From positions 124,001 through 188,000 of the forward strand of contig NZ_LNRF01000004.1 in NCBI RefSeq assembly GCF_001557875.1: a DNA stretch of 64,000 bases. The letters are read 5' to 3'. Below, piece by piece: positions 8,038-28,399 of the stretch. The DNA is from Vibrio splendidus. Lineage in GTDB: Bacteria; Pseudomonadota; Gammaproteobacteria; Enterobacterales; Vibrionaceae. The position numbers and the translations under genes are program-made. The notes below the pieces were generated by a model. The model did no database searches and was not told the DNA's origin. It saw nothing but the letters and a program-made list of their open reading frames with translations. The first letter of the stretch is position 1. Every line of letters starts with the position of its first letter.

Positions 8038-8592
8038 ATGTATATTTTTGGTTATGGCAGCTTAATCAACTCATCTTCACGCCAGCTTACCGGTCAGACA
8101 GGGCAAGCGATCCCTGCGATTGTTCATGGCTTAATTCGCCATTGGAGCAAGATCGATGACAGCTATGTGTTATCACCTTTGATCGTCAATCTTGGCGAAG
8201 GACAAGTGAATGGTGTGTTGCTTGAGGTGGATGATATTTCACTGGCTGAGTTTGATCGCCGTGAGCGTGGTTATCACCGAATCGAATTAAAGGCCTCTCA
8301 GATAGAAAGCCAAGATGAGTTCAAACAGGATCAATCGATCTGGGTTTACATCAAAGACGAGATTGAAGCACCTTGCGAAAACAGCCCTATCGTTCAAACC
8401 TACGTCGATACGGTATTGGCAGGATGTTTAGAGGTGTCTGAAAGCTTTGCGGCGCATTTTGTTAAACACACACAAGGTTGGCACCACCCATTAGAAAATG
8501 ATCGCCACCAGCCTAAATACGGCAACCTTGCTGGGGTTTCCGATCACCACCACAGTGTGATTGATAGCTTGATACTGACTGTACGCAGCTAG
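8038..8592 (+). CDS. Gamma-glutamylcyclotransferase-like protein
   Basis: A 184-residue cytosolic protein. It opens with MYIFGYGSLIN, the YGSL loop of the GGCT-like (BtrG/AIG2/ChaC) fold. A likely catalytic Glu lies in FDRRERGYHRIEL (near residue 80). These enzymes release 5-oxoproline from gamma-glutamyl amines. The true substrate cannot be told from sequence. AAGGAA lies 5 bases before the ATG. It stands alone, divergent from nnrS and convergent with ygjH. Confidence 0.8.
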   Translation: MYIFGYGSLINSSSRQLTGQTGQAIPAIVHGLIRHWSKIDDSYVLSPLIVNLGEGQVNGVLLEVDDISLAEFDRRERGYHRIELKASQIESQDEFKQDQSIWVYIKDEIEAPCENSPIVQTYVDTVLAGCLEVSESFAAHFVKHTQGWHHPLENDRHQPKYGNLAGVSDHHHSVIDSLILTVRS

Positions 8593-8638
8593 TTGATTTA
8601 GGTTGGTGAACACATTGACTCACCAACCTAAAGTGAGC

Positions 8639-8974
<336 letters not shown>

Positions 8975-9032
8975 TCACTTCCTATATTGATTTGTTTTTA
9001 CCCATTAAATCATTTACTAAAATTAAGTAAAA

Positions 9033-9046
9033 TGTAAATGTTTACA
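9033..9046. promoter_or_regulatory. LacI/GalR-type operator upstream of galR
   Basis: TGTAAATGTTTACA is a near-perfect palindrome, close to the gal operator at 15411-15428 except for TG instead of CG at the centre. It lies about 130 bases before the galR start, consistent with autoregulation. It also lies about 60 bases before the divergent ygjH start. Confidence 0.6.
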
Positions 9047-9168
9047 CTAGCATTAAGCCTAATAATTACAAGCGGTAAAGATCTCATTACTGGAAGTAAA
9101 ATGAGAGTTTCGTTGCCTTACTATCATTGTCGGTGTTAAATAGATGCAGCAATGTATAGAGGTTAAAA

Positions 9169-10167
9169 ATGGCAACAATTAAAGATGTAGCAAAGGAAGC
9201 TGGTGTTTCTGTTGCAACCGTCTCTCGAGTGATCAACAAGTCTCCTAAGGCGAGTGCAAGCTCGGTAGAGTCTGTAACGAAAGCGATGTCTAAACTCGGC
9301 TATCGCCCGAATGCCAATGCTCGCGCGCTGGTAAGCCAAAGCACAAACACTGTTGGTGTATTGGTCGGTGACATCTCCGATCCCTTTTTTGGCACGCTGG
9401 TTAAGGCTGTCGATAATGTCGCTCGTGAGAACGGAAAACATATCCTTGTCGGTAATGGCTCACACGATCGTGAAGAAGAGAGACAAGCGATTGAGTTACT
9501 GATTAACAGCCGTTGCGATGCTTTGGTGATCCACTCAAAAGGCCTGACAGACGAAGAACTGATTGCCTATGCAAAAGAAGTCAAAGGCTTAGTGCTGATC
9601 AACCGTTATATTGCAGAGATTGCCAACCGCTGTATTTTCTTAGACAACAAGAAAGGCGCGTATCTTGCGACGGAATATCTGATCCGCCATGGTCATAAGA
9701 ACATCGCCTGTATCGCCTCATCACACAACATTGAAGATGCCGATGAGCGTGTTCAAGGTTACTTAGCAGCGCTCTCAGACTACAAAATAGCGCTATCTGA
9801 AAGCTATATTGAATACTCGGCTCCCACCAGTGACGGTGGCGAATACGCCATGACCAACCTTTTGACTAAATCACTGCCAATCACAGGTATTGTGGCCTAC
9901 AACGATTACATGGCAGCAGGGGCTTTATCTGTCCTTGATGAAAACGGTATTCAAGCGCCAGACAAAATGTCGATCATCGGCTTCGATGATGGCTTGATTG
10001 CCCGCTATGTTCATCCAAAGCTAACCACTATTCGCTACCCGATTCAGATGATGGCAGAGAAAGCGACACGACTCGCGCTGCACTTGGCCAAAGGTGAAAG
10101 CACCTCAACTGAGCCAATGATGTTTTCTCCAACTCTGGTGCGTCGTAATTCGGTAGAGAAAGTCTAA
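9169..10167 (+). CDS. galR: GalR, LacI-family repressor of galactose genes
   Basis: A 332-residue LacI-family repressor. The helix-turn-helix and hinge are at the start (MATIKDVAKEAGVSVATVSRV, then GYRPNANARAL). A periplasmic-binding-protein-like sugar domain follows, with VGVLVGDISDPFFG and GFDDGLIARYVHP. Length, start and N-terminal sequence are those of GalR. It lies convergent to galETKM, and a matching palindromic operator precedes galE, so control of the gal operon by (beta-)galactose is the natural reading. Autoregulation is suggested by the site at 9033-9046. An AGAGG site precedes the ATG. Confidence 0.88.
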   Translation: MATIKDVAKEAGVSVATVSRVINKSPKASASSVESVTKAMSKLGYRPNANARALVSQSTNTVGVLVGDISDPFFGTLVKAVDNVARENGKHILVGNGSHDREEERQAIELLINSRCDALVIHSKGLTDEELIAYAKEVKGLVLINRYIAEIANRCIFLDNKKGAYLATEYLIRHGHKNIACIASSHNIEDADERVQGYLAALSDYKIALSESYIEYSAPTSDGGEYAMTNLLTKSLPITGIVAYNDYMAAGALSVLDENGIQAPDKMSIIGFDDGLIARYVHPKLTTIRYPIQMMAEKATRLALHLAKGESTSTEPMMFSPTLVRRNSVEKV

Positions 10168-10194
10168 GTTCTGGTCGACTCATCAAGCAATAAA

Positions 10195-10234
10195 CAAAAA
10201 AAAGCCCTAACAGAATCGCTTCTGTTAGGGCTTT
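10195..10234. terminator. Bidirectional terminator between galR and galM
   Basis: AAAGCCCTAACAGAA (10201-10215) pairs perfectly with TTCTGTTAGGGCTTT (10220-10234) around a 4-base loop. The minus side has a long T run (A run 10196-10203), so it best serves the gal operon; on the plus side only three T follow. Confidence 0.8.
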
Positions 10235-10386
10235 CCTACCTTACTCAGATACTCAACAATCGCACTTAATAAACCGCACTCTTGTTGAGCGCTACTTTTA
10301 CTCATCCCCCAAGAACAACGCGATAATTCACATCGTCCTATTCACAAGCAAAAGACATTGGCGTAACCGCTTTGAGCTAGAGCGTA

Positions 10387-11466
10387 CTAGTTTGAAGAAT
10401 CCCCCGAAAATTCAAACTGGTAACAGGTACTGTAGTTATATTCTTGTTCAGGCTTGAGAATACAACTGTCCTGCTTCCACTCAGGGTGGTTAGGAGAGTC
10501 AGGTAAGAACTGGGTTTCTAGCGCCAAACCAGCGTAGTCTTCATAGCTACCACCACTTCGGTTTGGTGTACCACCAAGCCAGTTTCCGGTGTACAGCTGC
10601 ATCGCAGGTTTGGTTGAAAATACTTTTAGTGTGACGAGCGCATCTGGTGAGGTTACAGTAGCGGCACATTGAGTACGCTTGCAGCCGTCAGCCAATAAGA
10701 AAGAGTGGTCGTAACCCTTTGCTGCTTTCTGCTGTTCATCCCCCAACAAACGCTCTGAGATCATCATAGGCTGATTGAAGTCGAAGCTGGTCGATTTCAC
10801 CGATTTAAGGTTGCCTAACGGGATACCTACCGAATTGGTCGGTAAGAATTGATTAGCGTTAATGCTGACAATGTGTGACAAACAATCGTGTCCGGCTTCT
10901 GCGCCAAGTAGATTGAAGTACGCGTGATTCGTTAGGTTGACCACGGTTGGCTTATCGGTGGTTGCAGAATAATTAATAGAAACTCGATTGTCTTCGGTGA
11001 TGTCATAACGCACCGACACATTCAAATTCCCCGGAAATCCTTGGTCGCCATCAGCAGATTCTAAAGTAAACACCACTGACGTTTCGGTTTGCTCTGCAAT
11101 ATTCCAACGACGTTTATCAAATCCGTTCGGACCACCATGTAAGGTGTTGCCCGCTTGGTTGGTTTCCAGCTTGTAGTTCTGACCGTCAATTTTGAAACGA
11201 CCATTGGCAATGCGGTTAGCATAACGGCCAACGGTTGTGCCCATATAGCTGGCTTGCTTCTCGAAATTATCCATTGAGTTGACACCCAATAACACTTCTC
11301 GTCTGTTTCCTTTTACTGGCAAGATACAGCTCAACCACGTTGCGCCAATATCCATGAATGTCACTTCCATGCCGTGTACATTCGACAACGTGACAAGCTG
11401 AGCAGGTTGGCCATCATAGGCTGCTGTTTCTGTCATGGATTGATGCAGGTTCTGCGCTTGTGTCAT
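10387..11466 (-). CDS. galM: GalM, galactose mutarotase (aldose 1-epimerase)
   Basis: A 359-residue cytosolic aldose 1-epimerase that interconverts beta- and alpha-galactose before GalK. Catalytic features: RYANRI near residue 80, the general-acid histidine in NLTNHAYFNL, and the general-base glutamate in LALETQFLPDSPNHP. It is the last gene of galETKM, separated from galK by about 110 bases that include a terminator-like hairpin (11490-11519), so it may be transcribed less than the upstream genes. Confidence 0.93.
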   Translation of the reverse strand: MTQAQNLHQSMTETAAYDGQPAQLVTLSNVHGMEVTFMDIGATWLSCILPVKGNRREVLLGVNSMDNFEKQASYMGTTVGRYANRIANGRFKIDGQNYKLETNQAGNTLHGGPNGFDKRRWNIAEQTETSVVFTLESADGDQGFPGNLNVSVRYDITEDNRVSINYSATTDKPTVVNLTNHAYFNLLGAEAGHDCLSHIVSINANQFLPTNSVGIPLGNLKSVKSTSFDFNQPMMISERLLGDEQQKAAKGYDHSFLLADGCKRTQCAATVTSPDALVTLKVFSTKPAMQLYTGNWLGGTPNRSGGSYEDYAGLALETQFLPDSPNHPEWKQDSCILKPEQEYNYSTCYQFEFSGDSSN

Positions 11467-11489
11467 TCTAAATTCCTTCTACTGCCAGT

Positions 11490-11519
11490 AAAAAGCCTCT
11501 ACGTTGAGGTAAAGGCTTT
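11490..11519 (-). terminator. Terminator-like hairpin between galK and galM
   Basis: On the minus strand AAAGCCT pairs with AGGCTTT around a partly paired interior (CCTC/GAGG), then runs into TTTTT. It would act as partial attenuation of galM. The stem is short, so it may only stabilise the upstream mRNA end. Confidence 0.45.
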
Positions 11520-11522
11520 AGT

Positions 11523-11546
11523 ATTTGGCCTACCATGATCTTTTTA
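11523..11546. repeat. 24-bp motif shared with 28141-28164
   Basis: The 24 bases here (core TTTGGCCTAC and ATGATC) match 28141-28164 at 22 of 24 positions. Both copies lie downstream of a galactoside-region gene just past a terminator-like hairpin. Nature unknown: a fragment of a dispersed Vibrio repeat or a binding site. Confidence 0.5.
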
Positions 11547-11578
11547 GTTGGTAAGCTCTACATTAAGTCTCGAAGCCG

Positions 11579-12739
11579 TTAGATTACTTCAACTAAGCCT
11601 GCTCCGTCTTTCGCTTGGCACACATAAATAGATTCTTTTAGACCCGTCGCTGCTTGATATTTCTGCTCCACGGTTGTTTTAATTTCATCAACCAATGCAG
11701 GTGGAACCAATGCCACAATACAACCACCGAAACCACCGCCCGTCATACGCACGCCACCTTGCTCACCGATCACTTCTTTGACCATATCCACCAGCGTATC
11801 GATCTCTTCCACTGTGATTTCAAAATCATCACGCATTGATGCATGCGATTCTGCCATCAACTCCCCCATACGCTTCATGTCGTGGGTACGTAGAGCTTGA
11901 GCCGCTTCAACAGTACGGTCATTTTCAGTAATCACGTGACGAGCACGCTTAGCAACCATCTCATCCAATTCAGACTCTTTCGCTTTGAACTGCTCAATGG
12001 TCACATCACGAAGTGCTGGAACACCAAAGATACGCGCCGCCTCTTCACACTGCTCACGACGCGTGTTGTACTCGCTGTCGACTAAACCGCGTTTTTTGTT
12101 TGAGTTAATGATAACCACAGCCATATCTTCTGGCATCGAAACCGCTTGAGTTTCTAGGCTACGGCAATCCAAAAGCATCGCGTGGTTTGCTTGGCCTTCA
12201 GCTGAGATCATTTGATCCATGATGCCGCAGTTACAGCCCACGAATTCGTTTTCGGCTTGCTGACCATTAAGCGCAACTTCGGCTTGGCTGATCTCTAGGT
12301 TATAAAGCACCTTGAATGTTTGACCAATCACCACTTCCAGTGCCGCAGAAGAACTTAAACCTGCACCTTGAGGCACGTTACCCGTTACAGAGATGTCCGC
12401 ACCTGTAAATTCAAAGCCGCGACCTTTTAAGCACTTCACCACACCACGAATGTAGTTAGCCCACATCTTGTCTTGTTGGAATGTGATCTCTTGAGTTAGG
12501 TCGAATTCATCCACTGCATTACCGTAGTCCACTGATACTACGCGTACAATGTTGTCGTCACGTTTAGCCGCAGCAACTACCGTTTGGTAGTTAATGGCAC
12601 ACGGTAGAACAAAACCATCGTTGTAATCGGTGTGCTCGCCGATCAGGTTCACACGACCTGGTGCTTGAATAATATGAGTCGCTTGGTAACCAAGGACTTG
12701 CTCAAAAGATGCTTTCACGTTTTGGATTAGGTCAGACAT
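11579..12739 (-). CDS. galK: GalK, galactokinase
   Basis: A 386-residue GHMP-family kinase that phosphorylates alpha-galactose with ATP to galactose 1-phosphate. All three family motifs are present: the galactokinase signature [15 protein letters not shown] (about residues 28-42), the glycine/serine-rich ATP loop [15 protein letters not shown], and the C-terminal TGGGFGGC. Length is close to E. coli GalK (382). It sits between galT and galM, with a 235-bp spacer before it holding a palindromic repeat. Confidence 0.95.
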   Translation of the reverse strand: MSDLIQNVKASFEQVLGYQATHIIQAPGRVNLIGEHTDYNDGFVLPCAINYQTVVAAAKRDDNIVRVVSVDYGNAVDEFDLTQEITFQQDKMWANYIRGVVKCLKGRGFEFTGADISVTGNVPQGAGLSSSAALEVVIGQTFKVLYNLEISQAEVALNGQQAENEFVGCNCGIMDQMISAEGQANHAMLLDCRSLETQAVSMPEDMAVVIINSNKKRGLVDSEYNTRREQCEEAARIFGVPALRDVTIEQFKAKESELDEMVAKRARHVITENDRTVEAAQALRTHDMKRMGELMAESHASMRDDFEITVEEIDTLVDMVKEVIGEQGGVRMTGGGFGGCIVALVPPALVDEIKTTVEQKYQAATGLKESIYVCQAKDGAGLVEVI

Positions 12740-12810
12740 AAGTAAACTCTCTGGTTAAACTCTTTGTTCATTTGGTTATGGCCCCTTCACGGCACCACTT
12801 TAATTCTTTT

Positions 12811-12952
12811 AGATTCCCTATCTCGTTCGTCTCTCACGCTAGGGAATGACAACATCAGCGACTAAGCTTTTAAGCTTCTAAGCTCTTACACTTATGGGCT
12901 TCTCACCTGTCGTCATTCCAGGAATCGAGAGACGAGGTATCAGGAATCTCGC
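12811..12952. repeat. Long inverted-repeat element, copy A (galT-galK spacer)
   Basis: About 140 bp. The left arm (12811-12850: AGATTCCCTATC, CTCTC, GGGAATGAC) is the inverted complement of the right arm (12909-12951: GTCATTCC, GAGAGACGAGGTAT, GGAATCTC). The middle is about 58 bp. Copy B at 14092-14210 has the same arms and a different middle. In the gal mRNA it would fold into a large hairpin. It looks like a small non-coding palindromic repeat or MITE; no encoded protein. Confidence 0.75.
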
Positions 12953-12974
12953 TTGTTATCTACGAAGCAACGTA

Positions 12975-14027
12975 TTACTGCTCTTTGTAGTGAACGTCAC
13001 TCAAATCGCGAAGACGTTGCGCTGCTTGTTCTGCGGTTAAATCACGCTGAGACTCAGCCAGCATTTCGTAACCGACCATGAATTTTCTAACCGAAGCACT
13101 GCGTAACAGTGGCGGGTAAAAAAGTGCGTGCAGTTGCCAGTGGTCGATGTCGGTACCTTCTTCAAAGAACGGCGCATAGTGCCAACCCATTGAGTAAGGG
13201 AATGAGCATTGGAACAAGTTGTCGTAACGACTGGTCAGCTTCTTGATCGCAAGTGCTAAGTCATCACGTTGTTCATCAGTTAGTTCACTCATACGGCGAA
13301 TATGTGTTTTTGGAAGCAACATGGTTTCGAATGGCCATGCAGCCCAGTAAGGCACTACAGCAATCCAATGTTCCGTTTCAACCACAGTACGAGAGCCGTC
13401 TTTCATTTCAGCTTCAACGTAATCCACTAAAAGATTAGAACCTTGTTGTTCGAAGTACTCTTTTAGAAGCTTTTCTTTGCGTTCAATCTCGTTGGGTAAA
13501 AAGCTGTTCGCCCAGATTTGACCGTGCGGGTGAGGCTGAGAGCAGCCCATGGTCTCACCTTTGTTTTCAAACGCTTGAACCCATAGGTAGTCTTTACCTA
13601 GCTCTTCAATCTGTTCATTCCATGTGTCGATAACACCGCGAATCTTGTTTACTGGTAACTCTGGCAGCGTTTTGCTGTGGTCCGGAGAGAAACAGATCAC
13701 GCGGCTCAACCCACGTACACCTTGAGTCTTAAATAGAGGATTTTCAGACTCTGGAGCATCTGGCGAATCAGGCATCAACGCCGCGAAATCATTACTGAAT
13801 ACATAAGTGCCATCGTAATCTGGGTTTTCGTCGCCCGAGATACGCGTATTGGTTGGGCACAAGAAACACTCTTTCTCATACGCTGGAAGCTGCGCTGTCG
13901 ATGGTTTTTCATCTTGGCCACTCCAAGGGCGTTTCGCTCGGTGCGGTGATACTAAAATCCACTGACCTGTTAATGGGTTATAACGACGGTGTGGATGGTC
14001 TACTGGGTTAAATTCAACTTTTGACAT
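12975..14027 (-). CDS. galT: GalT, galactose-1-phosphate uridylyltransferase
   Basis: A 350-residue HIT-superfamily enzyme that exchanges UMP between UDP-glucose and galactose 1-phosphate. The active-site HPH triad is in [10 protein letters not shown] (His166-Pro-His168, His168 being the nucleophile). Zinc ligands are Cys54/Cys57 in ECFLCP, His117 in FSPDHSK and His166. Length matches E. coli GalT. It is flanked on both sides by copies of the long inverted repeat, so each of its spacers within the operon is over 230 bp, unusually long for gal. Confidence 0.96.
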   Translation of the reverse strand: MSKVEFNPVDHPHRRYNPLTGQWILVSPHRAKRPWSGQDEKPSTAQLPAYEKECFLCPTNTRISGDENPDYDGTYVFSNDFAALMPDSPDAPESENPLFKTQGVRGLSRVICFSPDHSKTLPELPVNKIRGVIDTWNEQIEELGKDYLWVQAFENKGETMGCSQPHPHGQIWANSFLPNEIERKEKLLKEYFEQQGSNLLVDYVEAEMKDGSRTVVETEHWIAVVPYWAAWPFETMLLPKTHIRRMSELTDEQRDDLALAIKKLTSRYDNLFQCSFPYSMGWHYAPFFEEGTDIDHWQLHALFYPPLLRSASVRKFMVGYEMLAESQRDLTAEQAAQRLRDLSDVHYKEQ

Positions 14028-14091
14028 GTTTAGATTGCTCTCAAATTTTGTGTCTTGGTCAATTCACCAAGATGAATAATTCTTCTAAAAG

Positions 14092-14210
14092 GAGATTCCC
14101 TATCACGCTCGTTCCTCGCTGTAGGGAATGACGCGGGGGTTCATAACGTTAGGAACCAAATACTCACTCGTCATTCCGGAATCGAGGCACGAGATATCTG
14201 GAATCTCGCT
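14092..14210. repeat. Long inverted-repeat element, copy B (galE-galT spacer)
   Basis: About 119 bp. The left arm (GAGATTCCCTATCACG, then CTCG, GGGAATGACG) mirrors the right arm (CGTCATTCCGGAATCGAG, then GGAATCTCG). The core of about 30 bp is unrelated to that of copy A, so the arms are the conserved part. It lies inside the operon transcript between galE and galT. Confidence 0.75.
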
Positions 14211-14280
14211 TTTCTCATCTCTTGCCTTTGCCTTCCCCAAAGAAATTGGAGTTGCAGCTAGGCTGCTTCAATTACACAAG

Positions 14281-15291
14281 CTAGTAGCCGTTCGGGTTAT
14301 TCGACTGCCAATTCCACGTATCCGCCGTCATCTCCATCACGCTACGCGTCGCCTTCCAGCCAAGCTCGCGCTCTGCTTTTTCAGTGCTTGCCCAACACTC
14401 GGCAATATCACCTGCGCGGCGTGGGCAAAGTTCATAAGGAACCGGTTTGCCCGATGCTTGTGCGAAGGCTTCAACCATCTCGAGTACACTTGAGCCTTTG
14501 CCCGTACCTAGGTTGTAAATGTGTAAGCCCGCTTTCTCGCCAACCACTTTTAGTGCTGCGACATGGCCATCCGCTAAATCCATTACGTGAATATAGTCAC
14601 GAACGCCTGTGCCATCGACTGTTGGGTAATCGTTTCCAAAAACAGCCAGTTTTTCACGGCGACCAACGGCTACTTGAGCAATAAACGGCATTAAATTATT
14701 TGGGATACCTTGTGGGTCTTCACCCATAGTGCCCGATGGATGTGCGCCGACTGGATTGAAGTAACGCAGTAAAGTCACGCTCCAATCGTTCTCCGCATTG
14801 AACAGATCGCTTAAGCACTCTTCCACCATATATTTGCTGCGACCATAAGGGTTGGTTGTCGCGCCAGTTGGTGAAGTTTCGGTAATCGGCACTACTTCCG
14901 GGTCGCCGTAAACGGTAGCCGAAGAACTAAATACGATGCTTTTCACGCCCGCTTTCTTCATGCTTCGAGCTAACACCAGTGAACCATTGACGTTGTTATC
15001 GTAGTATTCCAAAGGCTTAGCCACCGACTCCCCTACCGCTTTCAGGCCAGCAAAGTGAATCACCGCTTGGATATCATTTTCTGCAAACACGCTATCTAGA
15101 AAAGATTGATCACGAATGTCGCCAAGATAAAACGTTGGTCGCTTGCCAGTTAACGATTCGATTCGTTCCAGCACTAGCTCTTTACTGTTGCAAAGGTTAT
15201 CAACAATGATCGGCTCCATACCTGCCTGTATCATTTGAATGCATGTATGACTTCCGATGTAACCCATGCCGCCCGTAACCAGTACTTTCAC
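14281..15291 (-). CDS. galE: GalE, UDP-glucose 4-epimerase
   Basis: A 336-residue short-chain dehydrogenase-type epimerase converting UDP-galactose to UDP-glucose with bound NAD. Visible: the dinucleotide-binding VLVTGGMGYIGSH at the start, the catalytic Ser/Tyr/Lys in FSSSATVYG and NPYGRSKYMVE. The start is taken at GTG 15291 because AGAGAGG lies 6 bases upstream and the product then begins MKVLVTGG as usual; a TTG two codons earlier is less likely. It is the first gene of galETKM. Confidence 0.95.
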   Translation of the reverse strand: MKVLVTGGMGYIGSHTCIQMIQAGMEPIIVDNLCNSKELVLERIESLTGKRPTFYLGDIRDQSFLDSVFAENDIQAVIHFAGLKAVGESVAKPLEYYDNNVNGSLVLARSMKKAGVKSIVFSSSATVYGDPEVVPITETSPTGATTNPYGRSKYMVEECLSDLFNAENDWSVTLLRYFNPVGAHPSGTMGEDPQGIPNNLMPFIAQVAVGRREKLAVFGNDYPTVDGTGVRDYIHVMDLADGHVAALKVVGEKAGLHIYNLGTGKGSSVLEMVEAFAQASGKPVPYELCPRRAGDIAECWASTEKAERELGWKATRSVMEMTADTWNWQSNNPNGY

Positions 15292-15365
15292 AATCAACCT
15301 CTCTTTGTCGTCATTCGTGGGCTAACTCGAACTGACATTCAGCTCAGTAGCACCGTATGTCAGAA

Positions 15366-15371
15366 ATAGTA
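15366..15371 (-). promoter_or_regulatory. Possible -10 box of the galE promoter
   Basis: TACTAT on the minus strand. It would set the transcript start near 15359, placing the CRP site at about -42 and the gal operator at about -60, as in the E. coli gal promoter. An alternative -10 (TATAGT, 15389-15384) fits the CRP position less well. Confidence 0.35.
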
Positions 15372-15393
15372 GCAGCCATTTTGACTATAATTC

Positions 15394-15409
15394 TGTGATC
15401 AAAACCACG
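15394..15409. promoter_or_regulatory. CRP-cAMP site in the gal promoter
   Basis: TGTGA-TCAAAA-CCACG matches 8 of 10 bases of the CRP consensus TGTGA-N6-TCACA. It lies next to the gal operator (centres 18 bp apart), the same order and nearly the same distance as in E. coli. Confidence 0.55.
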
Positions 15410-15410
15410 A

Positions 15411-15428
15411 AGTGTAAACGTTTACACT
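15411..15428. promoter_or_regulatory. GalR operator (perfect palindrome)
   Basis: AGTGTAAACGTTTACACT is an 18-bp perfect palindrome with the CG centre of LacI/GalR-family operators. It is very close to the E. coli external gal operator. No second (internal) operator was spotted in galE. Confidence 0.8.
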
Positions 15429-15672
15429 AACTTTCATCATTGGTACTGATCATGAAATAGAGAGAACGTATAGCTGTTAAACCCTAATTCATTGAATTTT
15501 AATAAGATAATTATAGATAGTTAGATTTGAGACATCACAGATGAGTTGAGCATTTATTTTACTAAAAGTTAATGCAATGACGTCCAGTTTGATTACAATA
15601 GGTCTGCAGAATAAAGAGGTGCATTGCTTTTTTACTAAATACCAATTTCAAAGCAACGCAATGTTCCAATAA

Positions 15673-16668
<996 letters not shown>

Positions 16669-16692
16669 TTAAATATATCAAATAGATAAATT

Positions 16693-16723
16693 AAGGCCAC
16701 CTTTGTTGAAAGTGGCCTTTTTT
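16693..16723 (+). terminator. Rho-independent terminator after ebgR
   Basis: AAGGCCAC pairs with GTGGCCTT, extended by CTTT/AAAG around a GTTG loop, then a run of six T. It separates ebgR from ebgAC, so ebgA needs its own promoter. Confidence 0.75.
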
Positions 16724-20550
<3,827 letters not shown>

Positions 20551-20611
20551 GCAGCCGAGAACAAGCTACCGAAGCCAAACAGCTGAAAGTAGCAACAACA
20601 AGATCTATTCA

Positions 20612-20652
20612 CAGTGTGACCGAGGCTTGCCGTTCAAGGCTCAGTCACACTG
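20612..20652 (+). repeat. Imperfect hairpin between ebgC and ygjI
   Basis: Two 18-base arms pair at 16 of 18 positions (CAGTGTGAC outer part, CTTG inner part) around the loop CCGTT. There is no T run, so it is more likely an mRNA-stabilising or processing structure that lowers transporter expression relative to ebgAC than a terminator. Confidence 0.55.
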
Positions 20653-20715
20653 CAAACGCCTTTATGCTTCTTCCCTACAAGGAAGCTTAAAGATATAACG
20701 ACTATAATTACGTGA

Positions 20716-22155
<1,440 letters not shown>

Positions 22156-22179
22156 TCCAGAATCTATACATCTAATTGA

Positions 22180-22208
22180 AAAGCGCCTTCATTGGCGCTT
22201 TTTTTGTT
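22180..22208 (+). terminator. Rho-independent terminator after first ygjI copy
   Basis: AAGCGCC/GGCGCTT stem with a 6-base loop and a run of seven to eight T. It separates the ebgAC-ygjI unit from the second transporter gene. Confidence 0.8.
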
Positions 22209-24163
<1,955 letters not shown>

Positions 24164-24198
24164 TCGATATTGATATTGATATTGATTTGAACGATTAC

Positions 24199-24229
24199 AG
24201 GCACTCACCACACAGTGAGTGCCTTTTTA
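24199..24229 (+). terminator. Rho-independent terminator after second ygjI copy
   Basis: AGGCACTCAC/GTGAGTGCCT 10-bp perfect stem with a 6-base loop, then TTTTT. Confidence 0.82.
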
Positions 24230-25627
<1,398 letters not shown>

Positions 25628-25630
25628 TAA

Positions 25631-28018
<2,388 letters not shown>

Positions 28019-28079
28019 ATCAAACCTATACCTGTCTTCTGGAATTCAATGAAAAGATAACCTCATAAGTTTCAGGCTT

Positions 28080-28112
28080 TGGCACTCAGTATCTCGCTGA
28101 GTGCCTTTTTTA
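28080..28112 (+). terminator. Rho-independent terminator after ygjK
   Basis: GGCACTCAG/CTGAGTGCC perfect stem with a 7-base loop, then TTTTTT. It ends the galactoside region. Confidence 0.82.
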
Positions 28113-28399
28113 CACCTGAAGCCAAACAAGCACTTAGACTATTTGGCCTACGATGATCCTTTTACTCTATTCGCTTTACTCCGCTAACTTGGGCAAGCTT
28201 TTACTCACAAAAAACATAGAGTGCTCTTGCTATGAAACTCCGCTCAAAAATTTCATCACTCTCACTAAAATATTGGGTTCTGAAGACTTATTCTAATTTT
28301 ATTTATCCTTATTAGTCTTCCGGACATTAATTTGATAGTCGTTTACTAAATACTCGCTAAACTATAGTGTCGCCTACCCCTTTTTTTGAGAAAACCTAA
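28113..28399. other. Intergenic region before the MATE gene
   Basis: 287 bp without a gene. It contains the second copy of the 24-bp motif (28141-28164) and a GTTTACT half-operator near 28345, too weak to call alone. Confidence 0.4.
28141..28164. repeat. 24-bp motif shared with 11523-11546
   Basis: It matches the copy between galK and galM at 22 of 24 bases (core TTTGGCCTAC, ATGATC). It is placed just after the ygjK terminator. Confidence 0.5.

Noticed and set aside
14128..14493. Plus-strand ORF of 121 codons over the galE end
   Set aside because: It overlaps copy B of the inverted repeat and the galE gene in antisense, without a start signal.
28337..28352. LacI-type operator before the MATE gene
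   Set aside because: Only one good half (GTTTACT); the other half does not match.
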